Shown here: positions 8,943 through 17,476 of the stretch, piece by piece
How the letters are laid out: every line of letters starts with the position of its first letter
Numbering within the stretch: the stretch's first letter is position 1
Origin: Bradyrhizobium paxllaeri
Lineage (GTDB): Bacteria > Pseudomonadota > Alphaproteobacteria > Rhizobiales > Xanthobacteraceae
NCBI RefSeq assembly: GCF_001693515.2
Contig: NZ_CP042968.1
Span: 3,348,001 to 3,412,000, forward strand
Length of the DNA: 64,000 nucleotides
Direction of reading: 5' to 3'
Program-made: the position numbers and the translations under genes
Notes under the pieces: model-generated
Database searches by the model: none
Told to the model about the DNA's origin: nothing
Seen by the model: only the letters and a program-made list of their open reading frames with translations

Positions 8943-8971
8943 AAAAAGGCCCCTGAGTACCGGAGCCTTTT
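8943..8971 (-). terminator. Intrinsic terminator downstream of the phasin gene
   Basis: Stem AAAAGGCTCC / GGGGCCTTTTT read on the minus strand, ending in a T run. It lies between the stop of the phasin gene at 9009 and the DUF72 gene. The hairpin could work in both directions. Confidence 0.6.
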
Positions 8972-9008
8972 GCTTCCCAATTGCATCAAACGATTTCGCC
9001 AGACGTCC

Positions 9009-9626
9009 CTACGACTTGCCGCGCGTTTCCGGTGCCTTGCCGACGAAGCCCTGAAACGGCTGGAAGGTTTGCTTGGCGAGCTTGCTGTGGAGTTCGCATA
9101 TCCTCTGCGACTCGGCCACGGAGTTCTCGTAAGCACGCTTCACGAATTCGCTTTGAACCGTCATCGCCTTGTCGAGCGAGCGAACGGTGCTGAGCTGCTC
9201 GACAAAGGACCCGAATTCCTCGAGCGATTTCCGGGTGTAGTCGCGATAGGCGTTGGCGATGGTCTGCAGACTGACCGGCGCGGGCTCCGCCGCCGCCTTG
9301 ACCGGCTCGGACTGGACCGATGCGACTTCGGCCGGCGGGGGCTCGGCTGGCGCGACCTCGGCTGGCGAGGGTGCCGCAGTCGGTTGCAACTCCGGCGAAG
9401 CGGCGACGGCTTCGACCGGCGCGTCGGCGGCGGGCTGATCCAGCTTCGGGCTCTCCGCGTGAACCGGCTCCGGCTGCAGCTGATGATCCTGATCCGGGCT
9501 TTGCACCTCAACCGGCGCCGGGCTCACGGTCGGGCTCTCTTGAGGCGCAGCTTTTTTGCCCCGCTCGCCCTTCCGGTTCCGCCGTCCAGATTTCCCGGCC
9601 GGTTTGCCCTGATCTGTATTCGACAT
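9009..9626 (-). CDS. Phasin family protein with a long Pro/Ala/Glu-rich N-terminal region
   Basis: A 205-residue protein. The C-terminal ~95 residues form the phasin helical domain (ANAYRDYTRKSLEEFGSF, AMTVQSEFVKRAYENSVAES), which coats polyhydroxyalkanoate granules or acts in stress response. The N-terminal half starts with a basic cluster (GKSGRRNRKGERGKK) and continues as a Pro/Ala/Glu/Gln tract, probably disordered. AGGGG lies 6 bases before the ATG at 9626 and directly touches the ATG at 9632, so 9626 is preferred. The basic leader could bind nucleic acid, as in PHA granule proteins such as PhaM; this is inference. An intrinsic terminator follows. Confidence 0.8.
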   Translation of the reverse strand: MSNTDQGKPAGKSGRRNRKGERGKKAAPQESPTVSPAPVEVQSPDQDHQLQPEPVHAESPKLDQPAADAPVEAVAASPELQPTAAPSPAEVAPAEPPPAEVASVQSEPVKAAAEPAPVSLQTIANAYRDYTRKSLEEFGSFVEQLSTVRSLDKAMTVQSEFVKRAYENSVAESQRICELHSKLAKQTFQPFQGFVGKAPETRGKS

Positions 9627-9828
9627 CTTCATCCCCTATTCCCTGTCAAATCAAAGGTCGAGACTCTGCCATGTTTGCGATCTAATAGCGGTTCTTGCTT
9701 GTCAGTTACACGGCACTGGCGTGGTGAGATTTTGGAGGCCGGTTTTCTCAATCGCCGACGCGGCGACTATTCCTACATACGCTGGTTCCGTGATATCTGT
9801 TCCAAGTCAGGCTTAGGGATAATTGAGC

Positions 9829-10029
9829 ATGAATTCGCAGTCCGTCGCGGGTCTTTTGGGAGCCATCGTCGCCTCGATCGTGATGGTGGTTGCGGTCGCC
9901 TATGGGCCGATCGGCCAGTTCGGAAAGCCCGTCAAACAGCCGGCCAGCATCCAGCAACCAGTACCGGTGCAATCGGTTCCTGTGGCGCCAGCCCCGCGCG
10001 GGCCGGTGATTCGGGAAGTGCCGAATTAG
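9829..10029 (+). CDS. Small membrane-anchored protein, 66 residues
   Basis: One N-terminal membrane segment (GLLGAIVASIVMVVAVAYG) is followed by a proline/valine/glutamine-rich tail (QPVPVQSVPVAPAPRG). TTAGGGA lies 10 bases before the ATG at 9829. No family is recognised. Proteins of this shape are common in Bradyrhizobium-type genomes and usually unannotated. The tail would sit in the periplasm if the N-terminus stays inside. It stands between the phasin gene and the glycosyltransferase gene without close neighbours. Confidence 0.6.
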   Translation: MNSQSVAGLLGAIVASIVMVVAVAYGPIGQFGKPVKQPASIQQPVPVQSVPVAPAPRGPVIREVPN

Positions 10030-10282
10030 GAAAGGCGGGATCGGCCCCCCTTGCGGAACGCCGTCGGTGTTCCCATATGGCTTCTAACGGCGACGTTGAC
10101 GCTCCAAGGCTCCGGCGCTGGGACGACCATGAATAGTTTGGCTGCGCCGGATGTACGCGCGCCCTCTGTTCGTGGTCGTTGGCATTTTAGGCGTCTTTTT
10201 AAGACCGTTTTCCCCTACTGAATGACTGTTCCGGAACCCCCGCCTTGGCATGTCGGGCGGCTGCGGATATACGCTGGCGGCC

Positions 10283-11413
10283 ATGAATCAAGCCATCAAA
10301 CCGGCCCCCGAATCGCCGCTGCAGGCCGGTTTGCCTGAGCTTTCGGTCGTTGTTCCGACCTTCAACGAACGCGACAATGTCACCGTGCTGTACCGGCGGC
10401 TGGAAGCCACGCTGGCCGGCATTGCCTGGGAAGTCGTCTTTGTCGACGACAATTCCCCTGACGGGACCTGGGAGGTAGTGCGGGGGCTGGCGCGGAAGGA
10501 TTCCCGCGTGCGCTGCATCCGCCGGATCGGGCGGCGCGGACTGTCGGGGGCCTGCATCGAGGGCATTTTGGCCTCGAGCGCACCCTATGCGGCGGTGATC
10601 GATGCCGACCTGCAGCACGACGAAACGCAGCTGCCGAAGATGGTTGCGCTCTTGCGGAGCGGCGAGGCGGAACTCGTGGTCGGCAGCCGCTATATCGAGG
10701 GCGGCAGCGCCGACAGTTTCAACACGAAGCGGGCAGGGGCCAGCCAGCTTGCGACCGAGGTCGCCAAGCGCACGCTGAAGGTCGAGGTTGCCGATCCCAT
10801 GAGCGGCTTCTTCATGATCCGCCGCGACCGCTTCGAACAACTGGCGCCGCAGCTCTCGACCCAGGGCTTCAAGATCCTGCTCGACATCGTCGCGACCGCG
10901 CAAGGCAAGCTGCGCACGATCGAAATTCCCTACACATTCGGTTCGCGCCAGCACGGCGAGAGCAAGCTCGATTCCATGGTGGCGCTGGATTTCCTCGGTC
11001 TGGTGCTGGCGAAGCTGACCCATGACGTGGTGTCACTGCGCTTCATCCTGTTCGCGATGGTCGGAGGCACCGGCCTTGTCGTGCATCTGGCGGCGCTGTT
11101 TATCGCGCATGAGATCTTCAGGGAGCCTTTCGCAGAGGCGCAGGCCGCCGGCGCGCTGGTCGCCATGACCAGCAATTTCATCCTGAACAATTTCTTCACC
11201 TATCGCGATCAGCGGCTGAAGGGATTTGCCATCCTGCGCGGCCTGTTGCTGTTCTATCTCGTCTGCGGCGTCGGACTGCTCGCCAATGTCGGCGTCGCGT
11301 TCGCGGTCTTCGACCAGGAACCGATCTGGTGGCTTGCGGGACTTGCCGGCGCGCTGATGGGCGTGGTCTGGAATTACGCCATGTCCGGACTGTTCGTCTG
11401 GCGCAAGCGATGA
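10283..11413 (+). CDS. GT2 glycosyltransferase fused to a GtrA-like membrane domain (DPM1-like)
   Basis: A 376-residue protein. Residues ~20-240 are a GT2 domain of the dolichol/polyprenol-phosphate mannosyltransferase type (LSVVVPTFNERDNV, VVFVDDNSPDGTWEV, AVIDADLQHDE, GSRYIEGG, ISDPMSGFF-like VADPMSGFFMIRR). Residues ~255-376 carry four membrane segments of a GtrA-like domain. It should load a sugar onto undecaprenyl phosphate and help flip it. An ATG at 10250 is in frame, but the alignable protein starts near 10283. The GT39 gene 240 bases downstream is the natural user of such a lipid-linked sugar. Confidence 0.9.
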   Translation: MNQAIKPAPESPLQAGLPELSVVVPTFNERDNVTVLYRRLEATLAGIAWEVVFVDDNSPDGTWEVVRGLARKDSRVRCIRRIGRRGLSGACIEGILASSAPYAAVIDADLQHDETQLPKMVALLRSGEAELVVGSRYIEGGSADSFNTKRAGASQLATEVAKRTLKVEVADPMSGFFMIRRDRFEQLAPQLSTQGFKILLDIVATAQGKLRTIEIPYTFGSRQHGESKLDSMVALDFLGLVLAKLTHDVVSLRFILFAMVGGTGLVVHLAALFIAHEIFREPFAEAQAAGALVAMTSNFILNNFFTYRDQRLKGFAILRGLLLFYLVCGVGLLANVGVAFAVFDQEPIWWLAGLAGALMGVVWNYAMSGLFVWRKR

Positions 11414-11489
11414 TCGCTAGCGTTTTCGGGCGAAGCGGATACCCGGTTCGCGTGAAGGATGATGAGATGACGCGGTCGCGTCACACGCC

Positions 11490-11593
11490 GCCGTCGTCGC
11501 CCGGCTTGACTGGGCGATCCAGTACGCCGCGGCCTTTCGGTCTGATCGCAGGCTTACCGGCGTACTGGATCCCCGCATTCGCGGGGATGACGG
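11490..11593. repeat. Dispersed palindrome, family D
   Basis: The left arm contains gatccagtacgccg and the right arm cggcgtactggatc. The outer parts are ccgtcgtcgcccgg and gcggggatgacggg. This is the rhizobial 'conserved palindrome next to ...ggatccccgc' type. Only one copy was seen in the window. It lies between the GT2-GtrA and GT39 genes. Confidence 0.8.
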
Positions 11594-11654
11594 GTAGTGG
11601 CCGGGACAAACTGAAGCCCGGTCCTGATGCAATCAGGACCGATAGGGCTCCAAG

Positions 11655-13154
11655 ATGACCGCGAACGAGGCGCGGGTTGCCCTCAACACCGGCCTTGCGA
11701 TCCTGGCGCTGGTGGCATTGCGCCTGATCGCGGCGGCGTTCACGCCGATCACCTTCGACGAAGCCTATTACTGGATGTGGTCGAAGCATCTCGCCGGCGG
11801 CTATTACGATCATCCGCCGATGGCCGCCGTAGTGATCCGGCTCGGCACCCTGATCGCAGGCGATACCGAGTTCGGCGTGCGGCTGGTCTCGATCCTGCTG
11901 GCGCTGCCGATGAGCTGGGCGATCTACCAGGCCGCCGCCATCCTGTTCGGCAGCCGGCGCGTCGCGGCCTCGTCGGCGATCCTTCTCAACATCACGCTGA
12001 TGGCCGCGGTCGGCACCATGATCGTGACGCCGGACGCGCCGCTGCTGGTGGCTTCCAGTTTCCTGCTGTTTGCGCTCGCCAAGGTGCTGCAGACCGGCCG
12101 CGGCGTGTGGTGGCTGGCGGTCGGCGCCGCCGCCGGTTGCGCACTGCTGTCGAAATACACCGCGCTGTTCTTCGGACCGGCGATCCTGATCTGGCTGATC
12201 GCCGTTCCCAAATTGCGGCACTGGCTGATCTCGCCCTGGCTTTACCTCGGCGGGCTCGTAGCGCTGCTGCTGTTTGCGCCGGTCATTCTCTGGAACGCCG
12301 AGCACCACTGGGTGTCCTTCATCAAGCAGATGGGGCGGGCGAGGATCGAGGATTTCCGCCCGGTCTACATCGCCGAACTGATCCCGACGCAAATCGCGTT
12401 CGCGACGCCGCTGGTGTGGATGCTCGGCGCGATGGGCCTCTACGCGCTGCTCCGCCGTCGGGCCGGCGCGCTGCCGGCGCGCGCGCTGGTCAATACGATG
12501 TTCTGGATCATCGTCGCCTATTTCGTCTGGCATTCGCTGCATGCGCGCGTCGAGGCCAACTGGTTTGCGCCGGTCTATCCGGCATTTGCCGTCGCCGCAG
12601 CGGTTGCCGCACATCTGGTCGAATGGCAGCCGCGCTGGCAGCGCCTGGTCGATTTCTGCCGCCGCTGGGCGGTGCCGGGTGGCGTCCTGATGTTCGTGCT
12701 ATTGGTGGTGCAGGCCGACACCGGCCTTCTGTCGGGCTATCGTCGCGATGCCACCGTGCGCAGCGTCGGCATCGGCTGGCGCGAGACGGCCGATGCCATC
12801 GAGGCGGTGAGGGCGCGAACGGGAGCCACATGCGTGCTGGCGTCGGATTACGGTACCACCGGCTGGCTTGCCTTCCATCTGCCGAGGGGAACTTGCGTCG
12901 CGCAGCAGAACCAGCGCATCCGCTGGGTCAACATGCCCGAGCCCGATGCGGCACAGCTCGCCGGCCCGCTGCTCTTTGTCCGCGAGATCTGGCCGGGGGA
13001 TCCGCCGCTAACGGACAAGTTCGCCAGCGTCGAGAAGGTGGGCGAGGTCGGGCGCAAGCGTGGGCCGCTTCTGATCGAGACCTATGCGCTCCATTTGCTG
13101 CGCGGGCCGAAGGGCGAGGTGTTCGACCGCACGCCGCCGCCGGAATTGCAATAA
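11655..13154 (+). CDS. Glycosyltransferase family 39 protein (ArnT/PMT-like, lipid-linked sugar donor)
   Basis: A 499-residue integral membrane protein with about ten hydrophobic segments. The first periplasmic loop carries the family motif ITFDEAYYWMWSKHLAGGYY followed by DHPPM; the Asp-Glu pair there is the catalytic/metal site of GT39/GT83 enzymes. The C-terminal ~120 residues form a soluble periplasmic domain. The enzyme transfers a sugar from undecaprenyl phosphate to a lipid or protein acceptor. Pairing with the upstream GT2-GtrA gene supports a two-step sugar modification of envelope glycolipid. The acceptor is unknown. Confidence 0.9.
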   Translation: MTANEARVALNTGLAILALVALRLIAAAFTPITFDEAYYWMWSKHLAGGYYDHPPMAAVVIRLGTLIAGDTEFGVRLVSILLALPMSWAIYQAAAILFGSRRVAASSAILLNITLMAAVGTMIVTPDAPLLVASSFLLFALAKVLQTGRGVWWLAVGAAAGCALLSKYTALFFGPAILIWLIAVPKLRHWLISPWLYLGGLVALLLFAPVILWNAEHHWVSFIKQMGRARIEDFRPVYIAELIPTQIAFATPLVWMLGAMGLYALLRRRAGALPARALVNTMFWIIVAYFVWHSLHARVEANWFAPVYPAFAVAAAVAAHLVEWQPRWQRLVDFCRRWAVPGGVLMFVLLVVQADTGLLSGYRRDATVRSVGIGWRETADAIEAVRARTGATCVLASDYGTTGWLAFHLPRGTCVAQQNQRIRWVNMPEPDAAQLAGPLLFVREIWPGDPPLTDKFASVEKVGEVGRKRGPLLIETYALHLLRGPKGEVFDRTPPPELQ

Positions 13155-13163
13155 GGCGGCCGG

Positions 13164-15059
13164 TCACTCGGCGGCGTCGGGATGCCTGCGTTGATCCATG
13201 GCGGAACGTTCGCTCTGCCATAGCCAGACGGCGAGCGAGCCGGACCTGCCGCGAATCTGCGCCTCGACGGGGCCGGCAAGGCTCCCCGTCTTCAGCCGCG
13301 CGCCGCTCCGTTCGGCCGCGACGCGCAGGGTGTCGCTGAGCGCCAGCCGGACATCATGGCGGGCCGCCACTTCCATCAGGCGGCTCGCCACGTTCACGGT
13401 ATCGCCGGTCGCGGTGATGTGCTGATGGTTGCGGCCGCCGAGCCGGGAGGCGACGATCGGTCCGAAATGCGCGCCGATCTTGAAGCCGATCCGATGGGCG
13501 ATTGCCGGCGGCAGCGCTTCGATCCAGCGTTCGGTCTTGACGCAGAGCGCGATCGAACATTGCCCGGCGCGCGCAGCGTCATCCGCCGCCGCCTCCGGCA
13601 GGCCGAACAGGATCATGGCGCCGTCGCCGAGGAAGCTCGTGATCATGCCGCCGCACCGCGTCACTTCCTTGTCGACCAGCGCGTGAAATTCCTTCAGCAA
13701 GCTTCTCGTCACATCCGGATCGAGCGTCTCGCTGAGCGAGGTAAATCCGGAGAGATCGACAAACACGACGGCGGCGTCCTGCCTGACGGGTGCCAGCAGG
13801 AAGTCGGGATCGCGCCTCAGCCATTGCTGCAGGCCCGGCGTGTGGAATTGTTCGAGCAGTCTGTTTTGCGCGGCGAGGCGCTGGGCGCTGCGCCGGCCCG
13901 ACCATAGCTGGCCGGCGCCGAACAGCATCAGCGGCGGCGCTGCCGCGGCGATGGTCGTCGCGGCGTCGAGCCAGATGCCGTGCGCGAAAGCAATCGCGTT
14001 CGCTGCCGCCCATGCCAGCACCATCGCGCTGACCGCCACCAGGCCGATTGCGTTTCGCCGCCAGGCCAGGAGACCTATCAGCAGCATCGGCAGCAGTACT
14101 GTCGTCAACGCCTCGGCGATGCGAACCGTCCGGTCGCGTATGACGCCGTCTCCTGCGACCAGATGGGTGATCGCGGTGGAAATGATTTCCACGCCCGGCA
14201 TCAGCGAATCGAACGGCGTCGGAAAGAAGTCGCCGGCGCCGGTCGCGGTCGCGCCGATGACGACGATCCGGCCCTGGATGGCTTGCTTGTCGATCTGGCC
14301 GTCGATCACGTTGGCGGCGCTGATGGTGCGGATGGTTTGGCGCGGACCGTAATAGGAAATCGGCAACGCATAGTCCGAAGCGGTCGCGATCGGCCGGTCG
14401 CCGAACGTGAGACGGTCGGGCTCGATCGTCAGCTTCTGGCTGATCGCGACGGAGGCTACACGAAGCGGAAACGACAATTCGATCTTGTCGCGCGTCCGGA
14501 ACAGCATCGGGACCGACAGCGGCGTGCCGGTCTGGCCCGTCGCCACGTTGGCGATGCCGACTTCCGCGCGCTCGGCAAATGCCGGCAGCGGCAGCAGGAA
14601 GCGGTCGGCCTTCGGCAGGTGGGCCAGTGGCCCATCGCTCTGCGCGGAGGGTTGAACGGTGTTCGGAAATACTGCCGCTGCCGCCAGCACGGTCGGACGC
14701 GCCGCGAACGATTGCGCGAGCACGGCATCGCCATCGGCGGGACCTTTGTCGAGCAGCAGGAGATCGACGGCAATGACCTTCGGCTCCAGCCGTGCGATCG
14801 CCTCGACGATCCTGGCCAGCTCCGTGCGGGGCAGGGGATAGGTGCCGCCGAGCTTGACGATGGTGTCGTCGATCGCGACGATCGTAACGACGTCCGGCGG
14901 CGCCTTTACCCCGCGCACAAGCGTGCGCACGTCGGTCAATGCGGACTCCAGCCGGTCGAGAAACCGCAGATGGCCGCTCGAATGGCCGAGCCAAATCGTG
15001 CCTGCCCATAATCCCGTGCAGAGCAACGCAACCAGAATATGAAGACGTCGATGGCTCAT
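13164..15059 (-). CDS. CHASE2 sensor domain adenylate/guanylate cyclase
   Basis: A 631-residue protein. One N-terminal membrane segment is followed by a periplasmic CHASE2 domain (~residues 35-300; VVTIVAIDDTIVKLGGTYP, GRIVVIGATATGAGDFFPTP). Three membrane segments (~310-390) and a cytoplasmic class III cyclase domain (~425-610) follow. Catalytic marks are AVVFVDLSGFTSLSE, MITSFLGDGAMILFGLPE and TATGDTVNVASRLMEVA. The lysine usually found before FLGDG is a serine (ITSFLGDG), so base preference or even activity is uncertain. The gene starts 11 bases after the FecR-like gene, so the two form an operon. CHASE2 domains sense unknown external signals. Confidence 0.9.
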   Translation of the reverse strand: MSHRRLHILVALLCTGLWAGTIWLGHSSGHLRFLDRLESALTDVRTLVRGVKAPPDVVTIVAIDDTIVKLGGTYPLPRTELARIVEAIARLEPKVIAVDLLLLDKGPADGDAVLAQSFAARPTVLAAAAVFPNTVQPSAQSDGPLAHLPKADRFLLPLPAFAERAEVGIANVATGQTGTPLSVPMLFRTRDKIELSFPLRVASVAISQKLTIEPDRLTFGDRPIATASDYALPISYYGPRQTIRTISAANVIDGQIDKQAIQGRIVVIGATATGAGDFFPTPFDSLMPGVEIISTAITHLVAGDGVIRDRTVRIAEALTTVLLPMLLIGLLAWRRNAIGLVAVSAMVLAWAAANAIAFAHGIWLDAATTIAAAAPPLMLFGAGQLWSGRRSAQRLAAQNRLLEQFHTPGLQQWLRRDPDFLLAPVRQDAAVVFVDLSGFTSLSETLDPDVTRSLLKEFHALVDKEVTRCGGMITSFLGDGAMILFGLPEAAADDAARAGQCSIALCVKTERWIEALPPAIAHRIGFKIGAHFGPIVASRLGGRNHQHITATGDTVNVASRLMEVAARHDVRLALSDTLRVAAERSGARLKTGSLAGPVEAQIRGRSGSLAVWLWQSERSAMDQRRHPDAAE

Positions 15060-15070
15060 CGGCTCGGCTT

Positions 15071-15592
15071 CTATTGTCCCAATCTCGACATCAGCGCCGC
15101 GACGCGCGGGGGCGCCCAGCGCTTGACGGTCAATTCGCCCGATGCCTCGACGTCCACGCCCTCACCGGGGCCGAGCACGACGCTGCCGCGGCCGGCGGAT
15201 CGTGCCACGCTGACGCGGCCGTTGACGACGAATACCGATGTCTTTGCACCTTCGGTATCCACCGCCCATTTGGTGCCGCGCACTGCGGCAATGGCCTGCG
15301 GCGTGACCACGTCGAATTTTGTGCGCCCCGGCTTCTTCGGCACTTCGAGCAGCAACGCCTTGTTGCTCAGCTCCACGGAATCGACCTGGCCGTCGCGGTT
15401 GCGATCCCTGAGCTCGAACTTGGCACCGCTCTCGGCCACAATGGTGATTGCAGCCTCGCAACGGAGCGTCTGCGTGCCCTGGGCCGTCGGTGCGGACCTG
15501 CAGTTTGATTTCGCCGGCTGCGCAGCCGCAGGGCCCGCGAACAGCAGGACGCCTGCGAAAGCAATCGATCCGACGCGTGCCGGTGTCGTCAT
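15071..15592 (-). CDS. FecR domain-containing periplasmic protein
   Basis: A 173-residue protein with a signal peptide ending at FAGPAAAQ. The FecR-type beta repeat follows (TIVAESGAKFELRDRN, VDSVELSNKALLLEV, FDVVTPQAIAAVRGTKWAV, SVFVVNGRVSVARS). The start at 15592 is supported by AGGGGA 8 bases upstream; the open frame beyond it is not used. Unlike sigma-regulator FecR, it has no cytoplasmic or membrane segment apart from the signal peptide. FecR-like proteins of this kind recur beside CHASE2 cyclases, suggesting that the protein presents a ligand or itself to the CHASE2 domain. The partner role is inference from operon structure. Confidence 0.85.
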   Translation of the reverse strand: MTTPARVGSIAFAGVLLFAGPAAAQPAKSNCRSAPTAQGTQTLRCEAAITIVAESGAKFELRDRNRDGQVDSVELSNKALLLEVPKKPGRTKFDVVTPQAIAAVRGTKWAVDTEGAKTSVFVVNGRVSVARSAGRGSVVLGPGEGVDVEASGELTVKRWAPPRVAALMSRLGQ

Positions 15593-15772
15593 GGCAGCTT
15601 CCCCTTCGGGGTATTCTTGCGCATAGCGGATTGCGTGATACGGTACCGTATCACGCGCCGCACGCGAGTGCAAAGCCAATGACCGGCGTTAATATGTCTG
15701 CGTTCGGCAGCTAAGGTTCGCAGAATAGCTGCGTCCCGGAGAATCATCGCAAAATCGACTCGAAATCAGCCC

Positions 15773-15802
15773 AAAACCGGGTGGTTTGGCACCGGTTTTT
15801 TT
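15773..15802 (+). terminator. Orphan intrinsic terminator-like hairpin
   Basis: Stem aaaaccgg / ccggtttt with an 11-base loop is followed by a T run to 15802 on the plus strand. No plus-strand gene ends upstream, since the FecR-like gene points the other way. It may end a short plus-strand transcript or form part of the leader of the DUF899 gene, which starts at 15872. Confidence 0.5.
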
Positions 15803-15871
15803 GCTCGCCGATGTCGGTCCGACGGAGGGCAAAACGTCTTGTAGGGGCTCATTCCAACCCGAGGTGCTGCC

Positions 15872-16567
15872 ATGTCTGGTTCCGCCCTTAAATCTGCCGC
15901 CGAACTCGCACGCGGAAACGACGTGCGCTTCCCCAACGAGAGCGCCGAGTATCGTCGCGCCCGCGAGCAATTGCTGGCGGAAGAGATCGAACTGCGCCGT
16001 CACATCGAGCGCGTTGCCGAATTCCGTCGCGCGCTGCCGCCGGGCGGCGCGGTGACGAAGAATTATGCGTTCGAAGGCGAGGGCGGCAAGGCGACCTTGT
16101 CGGACCTGTTCGGCAACAAGCAGACGCTGGTGATCTACAGCTACATGTTCGGTCCGCAGCGCGAGCAGCCGTGTCCGATGTGCACCTCCTTCATGAGCAC
16201 CTGGGAGGCCAAGCTGCCCGATGTCGAACAGCGCATCGCATTCGTGTTCGTGGCGCGATCGCCGATCGCGCGGCTGATCGAGGCGAAGAGGGCGCGCGGC
16301 TGGACGCGGCACCGGATCTATTCGGATATGTCGGGCGATTACACGCGCGACTATGTCAGCGCCGCGGATGCCGATGCGCCCGGCTACAACGTGTTCACGC
16401 GTCGCGACGGCAGCATTCGTCATTTCTGGTCGGGCGAAATGGGATCATCGACCGCCGATCCCGGACAAGACCCGCGCGGCGCACCTGATATCGATCCGCT
16501 GTGGACTATCCTCGACACCACGCCCGAAGGGCGCGGCAAGGACTGGTATCCGCGATTGGGCTACTAG
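15872..16567 (+). CDS. DUF899 family thioredoxin-fold protein
   Basis: A 231-residue cytoplasmic protein. The family core is visible: LVIYSYMFGPQREQPCPMC, TSFMSTWEAKLPDVEQRI, FVFVARSPIARLIEAKRARG and NVFTRRDGSIRHFWSGEM. The CPMC motif sits where thioredoxins carry their redox cysteines. The C-terminus DPLWTILDTTPEGRG is also characteristic. Members are often annotated as predicted dithiol-disulfide oxidoreductases, but no substrate is established. Single gene downstream of the orphan terminator hairpin. Confidence 0.88.
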   Translation: MSGSALKSAAELARGNDVRFPNESAEYRRAREQLLAEEIELRRHIERVAEFRRALPPGGAVTKNYAFEGEGGKATLSDLFGNKQTLVIYSYMFGPQREQPCPMCTSFMSTWEAKLPDVEQRIAFVFVARSPIARLIEAKRARGWTRHRIYSDMSGDYTRDYVSAADADAPGYNVFTRRDGSIRHFWSGEMGSSTADPGQDPRGAPDIDPLWTILDTTPEGRGKDWYPRLGY

Positions 16568-16662
16568 GTCGTGAACCCCATTATGCGCCATCGACAGTCC
16601 GTTGCGCGACTGGCTTACCTCTGCGAGTTAGTACATCTAGTCCAATCCAGGAATGCTTAACT

Positions 16663-17304
16663 ATGCTCACCGTCTATGGCGAAGGTCGTGGCTTCCGTGT
16701 TATTTGGCTGCTTGAGGAATTAGGATTGGCTTATCGGCTGCACCCGGTCGATCTGTTCGCAGTCGAGAAGGATCGCGATTTCCTCGCGATCAACCCCGCC
16801 GGCTTCATTCCCGCAGTGCAGGACGGCGAGACGATCATGGTCGAATCGATCGCGATCCTTGAGTACCTGCTCGCTCGCTACGGCTCAGGTTCGCTTGCCG
16901 TCGCCCCGGACGATCCCGCCTTCGCCTCCTATCTGCAATTTCTCCACTTAGGCGAGGCCGGGCTCGCCGGGCCGATGAACGCCGTTCTTGTCGGTCGCCA
17001 ACTGGCGCCCGAAGCCGAGCGAAATGCCCGGGTTACCTGCTGGGCACTCGAGACCTTTGAGAGCCGGCTGGGGTTGGTTATCCGCCGCCTCGCGAATTAC
17101 CCCTATCTCGCCGGCGACCGATTCACGGCTGCCGATATCTCGGTGAGCTACGCCCTCCTGCTCGGCCTGCGAACTGGCAACTACGTCCCCGGGTCTACCG
17201 AGCGGGACTATCTCGCCCGCACGACGGCACGCCCTGCCTACGCCCGAGCGATGGAAAGCTGCCAGGCCACCAAGGCCTGGGCGGCGAGATCACCGGGATT
17301 GTAG
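16663..17304 (+). CDS. Glutathione S-transferase family protein
   Basis: A 213-residue protein. The N-terminal thioredoxin-like domain (LTVYGEGRGFRVIWLLEELG) has the GST glutathione-binding Glu-Ser as MVESIAILEYLL. The C-terminal helical domain contains the N-capping motif FTAADISVSYALLLG. The start ATG at 16663 is chosen because the upstream open frame overlaps the previous gene and lacks homology to the fold. It sits directly before an IS5-type transposase relic, and its flanks are less orderly than the surrounding chromosome. Cytosolic; substrate unknown. Confidence 0.9.
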   Translation: MLTVYGEGRGFRVIWLLEELGLAYRLHPVDLFAVEKDRDFLAINPAGFIPAVQDGETIMVESIAILEYLLARYGSGSLAVAPDDPAFASYLQFLHLGEAGLAGPMNAVLVGRQLAPEAERNARVTCWALETFESRLGLVIRRLANYPYLAGDRFTAADISVSYALLLGLRTGNYVPGSTERDYLARTTARPAYARAMESCQATKAWAARSPGL

Positions 17305-17386
17305 TGCTCGCTTTATCGAAGCGGCCAAGCGCATGGTTGAATAGTTGCGAAAAGTTCCTCATGGGCTTCCAGCTTTCACGTGCGGC

Positions 17387-17476
17387 CGCTACGACAAGCT
17401 CGCCACCAACTTCCTCGCCATGGTCCAGCTCGCCTCAATCCGGCTGTAGCTTCGCGCTTGCGAGTCGACGGCCTAG
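17387..17476 (+). pseudogene. Relic of an IS5-family transposase (C-terminal end only)
   Basis: Translated from 17387, the stretch reads RYDKLATNFLAMVQLASIRL, a stop at 17447-17449, then LRACESTA and a stop at 17474-17476. This is the usual carboxyl end of IS5-group DDE transposases, in which a tryptophan occupies the place of the internal stop (TGG changed to TAG). Nothing upstream matches the rest of a transposase. It is a short dead fragment, showing that an IS once ended here between the GST and RtcB genes. Confidence 0.7.
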
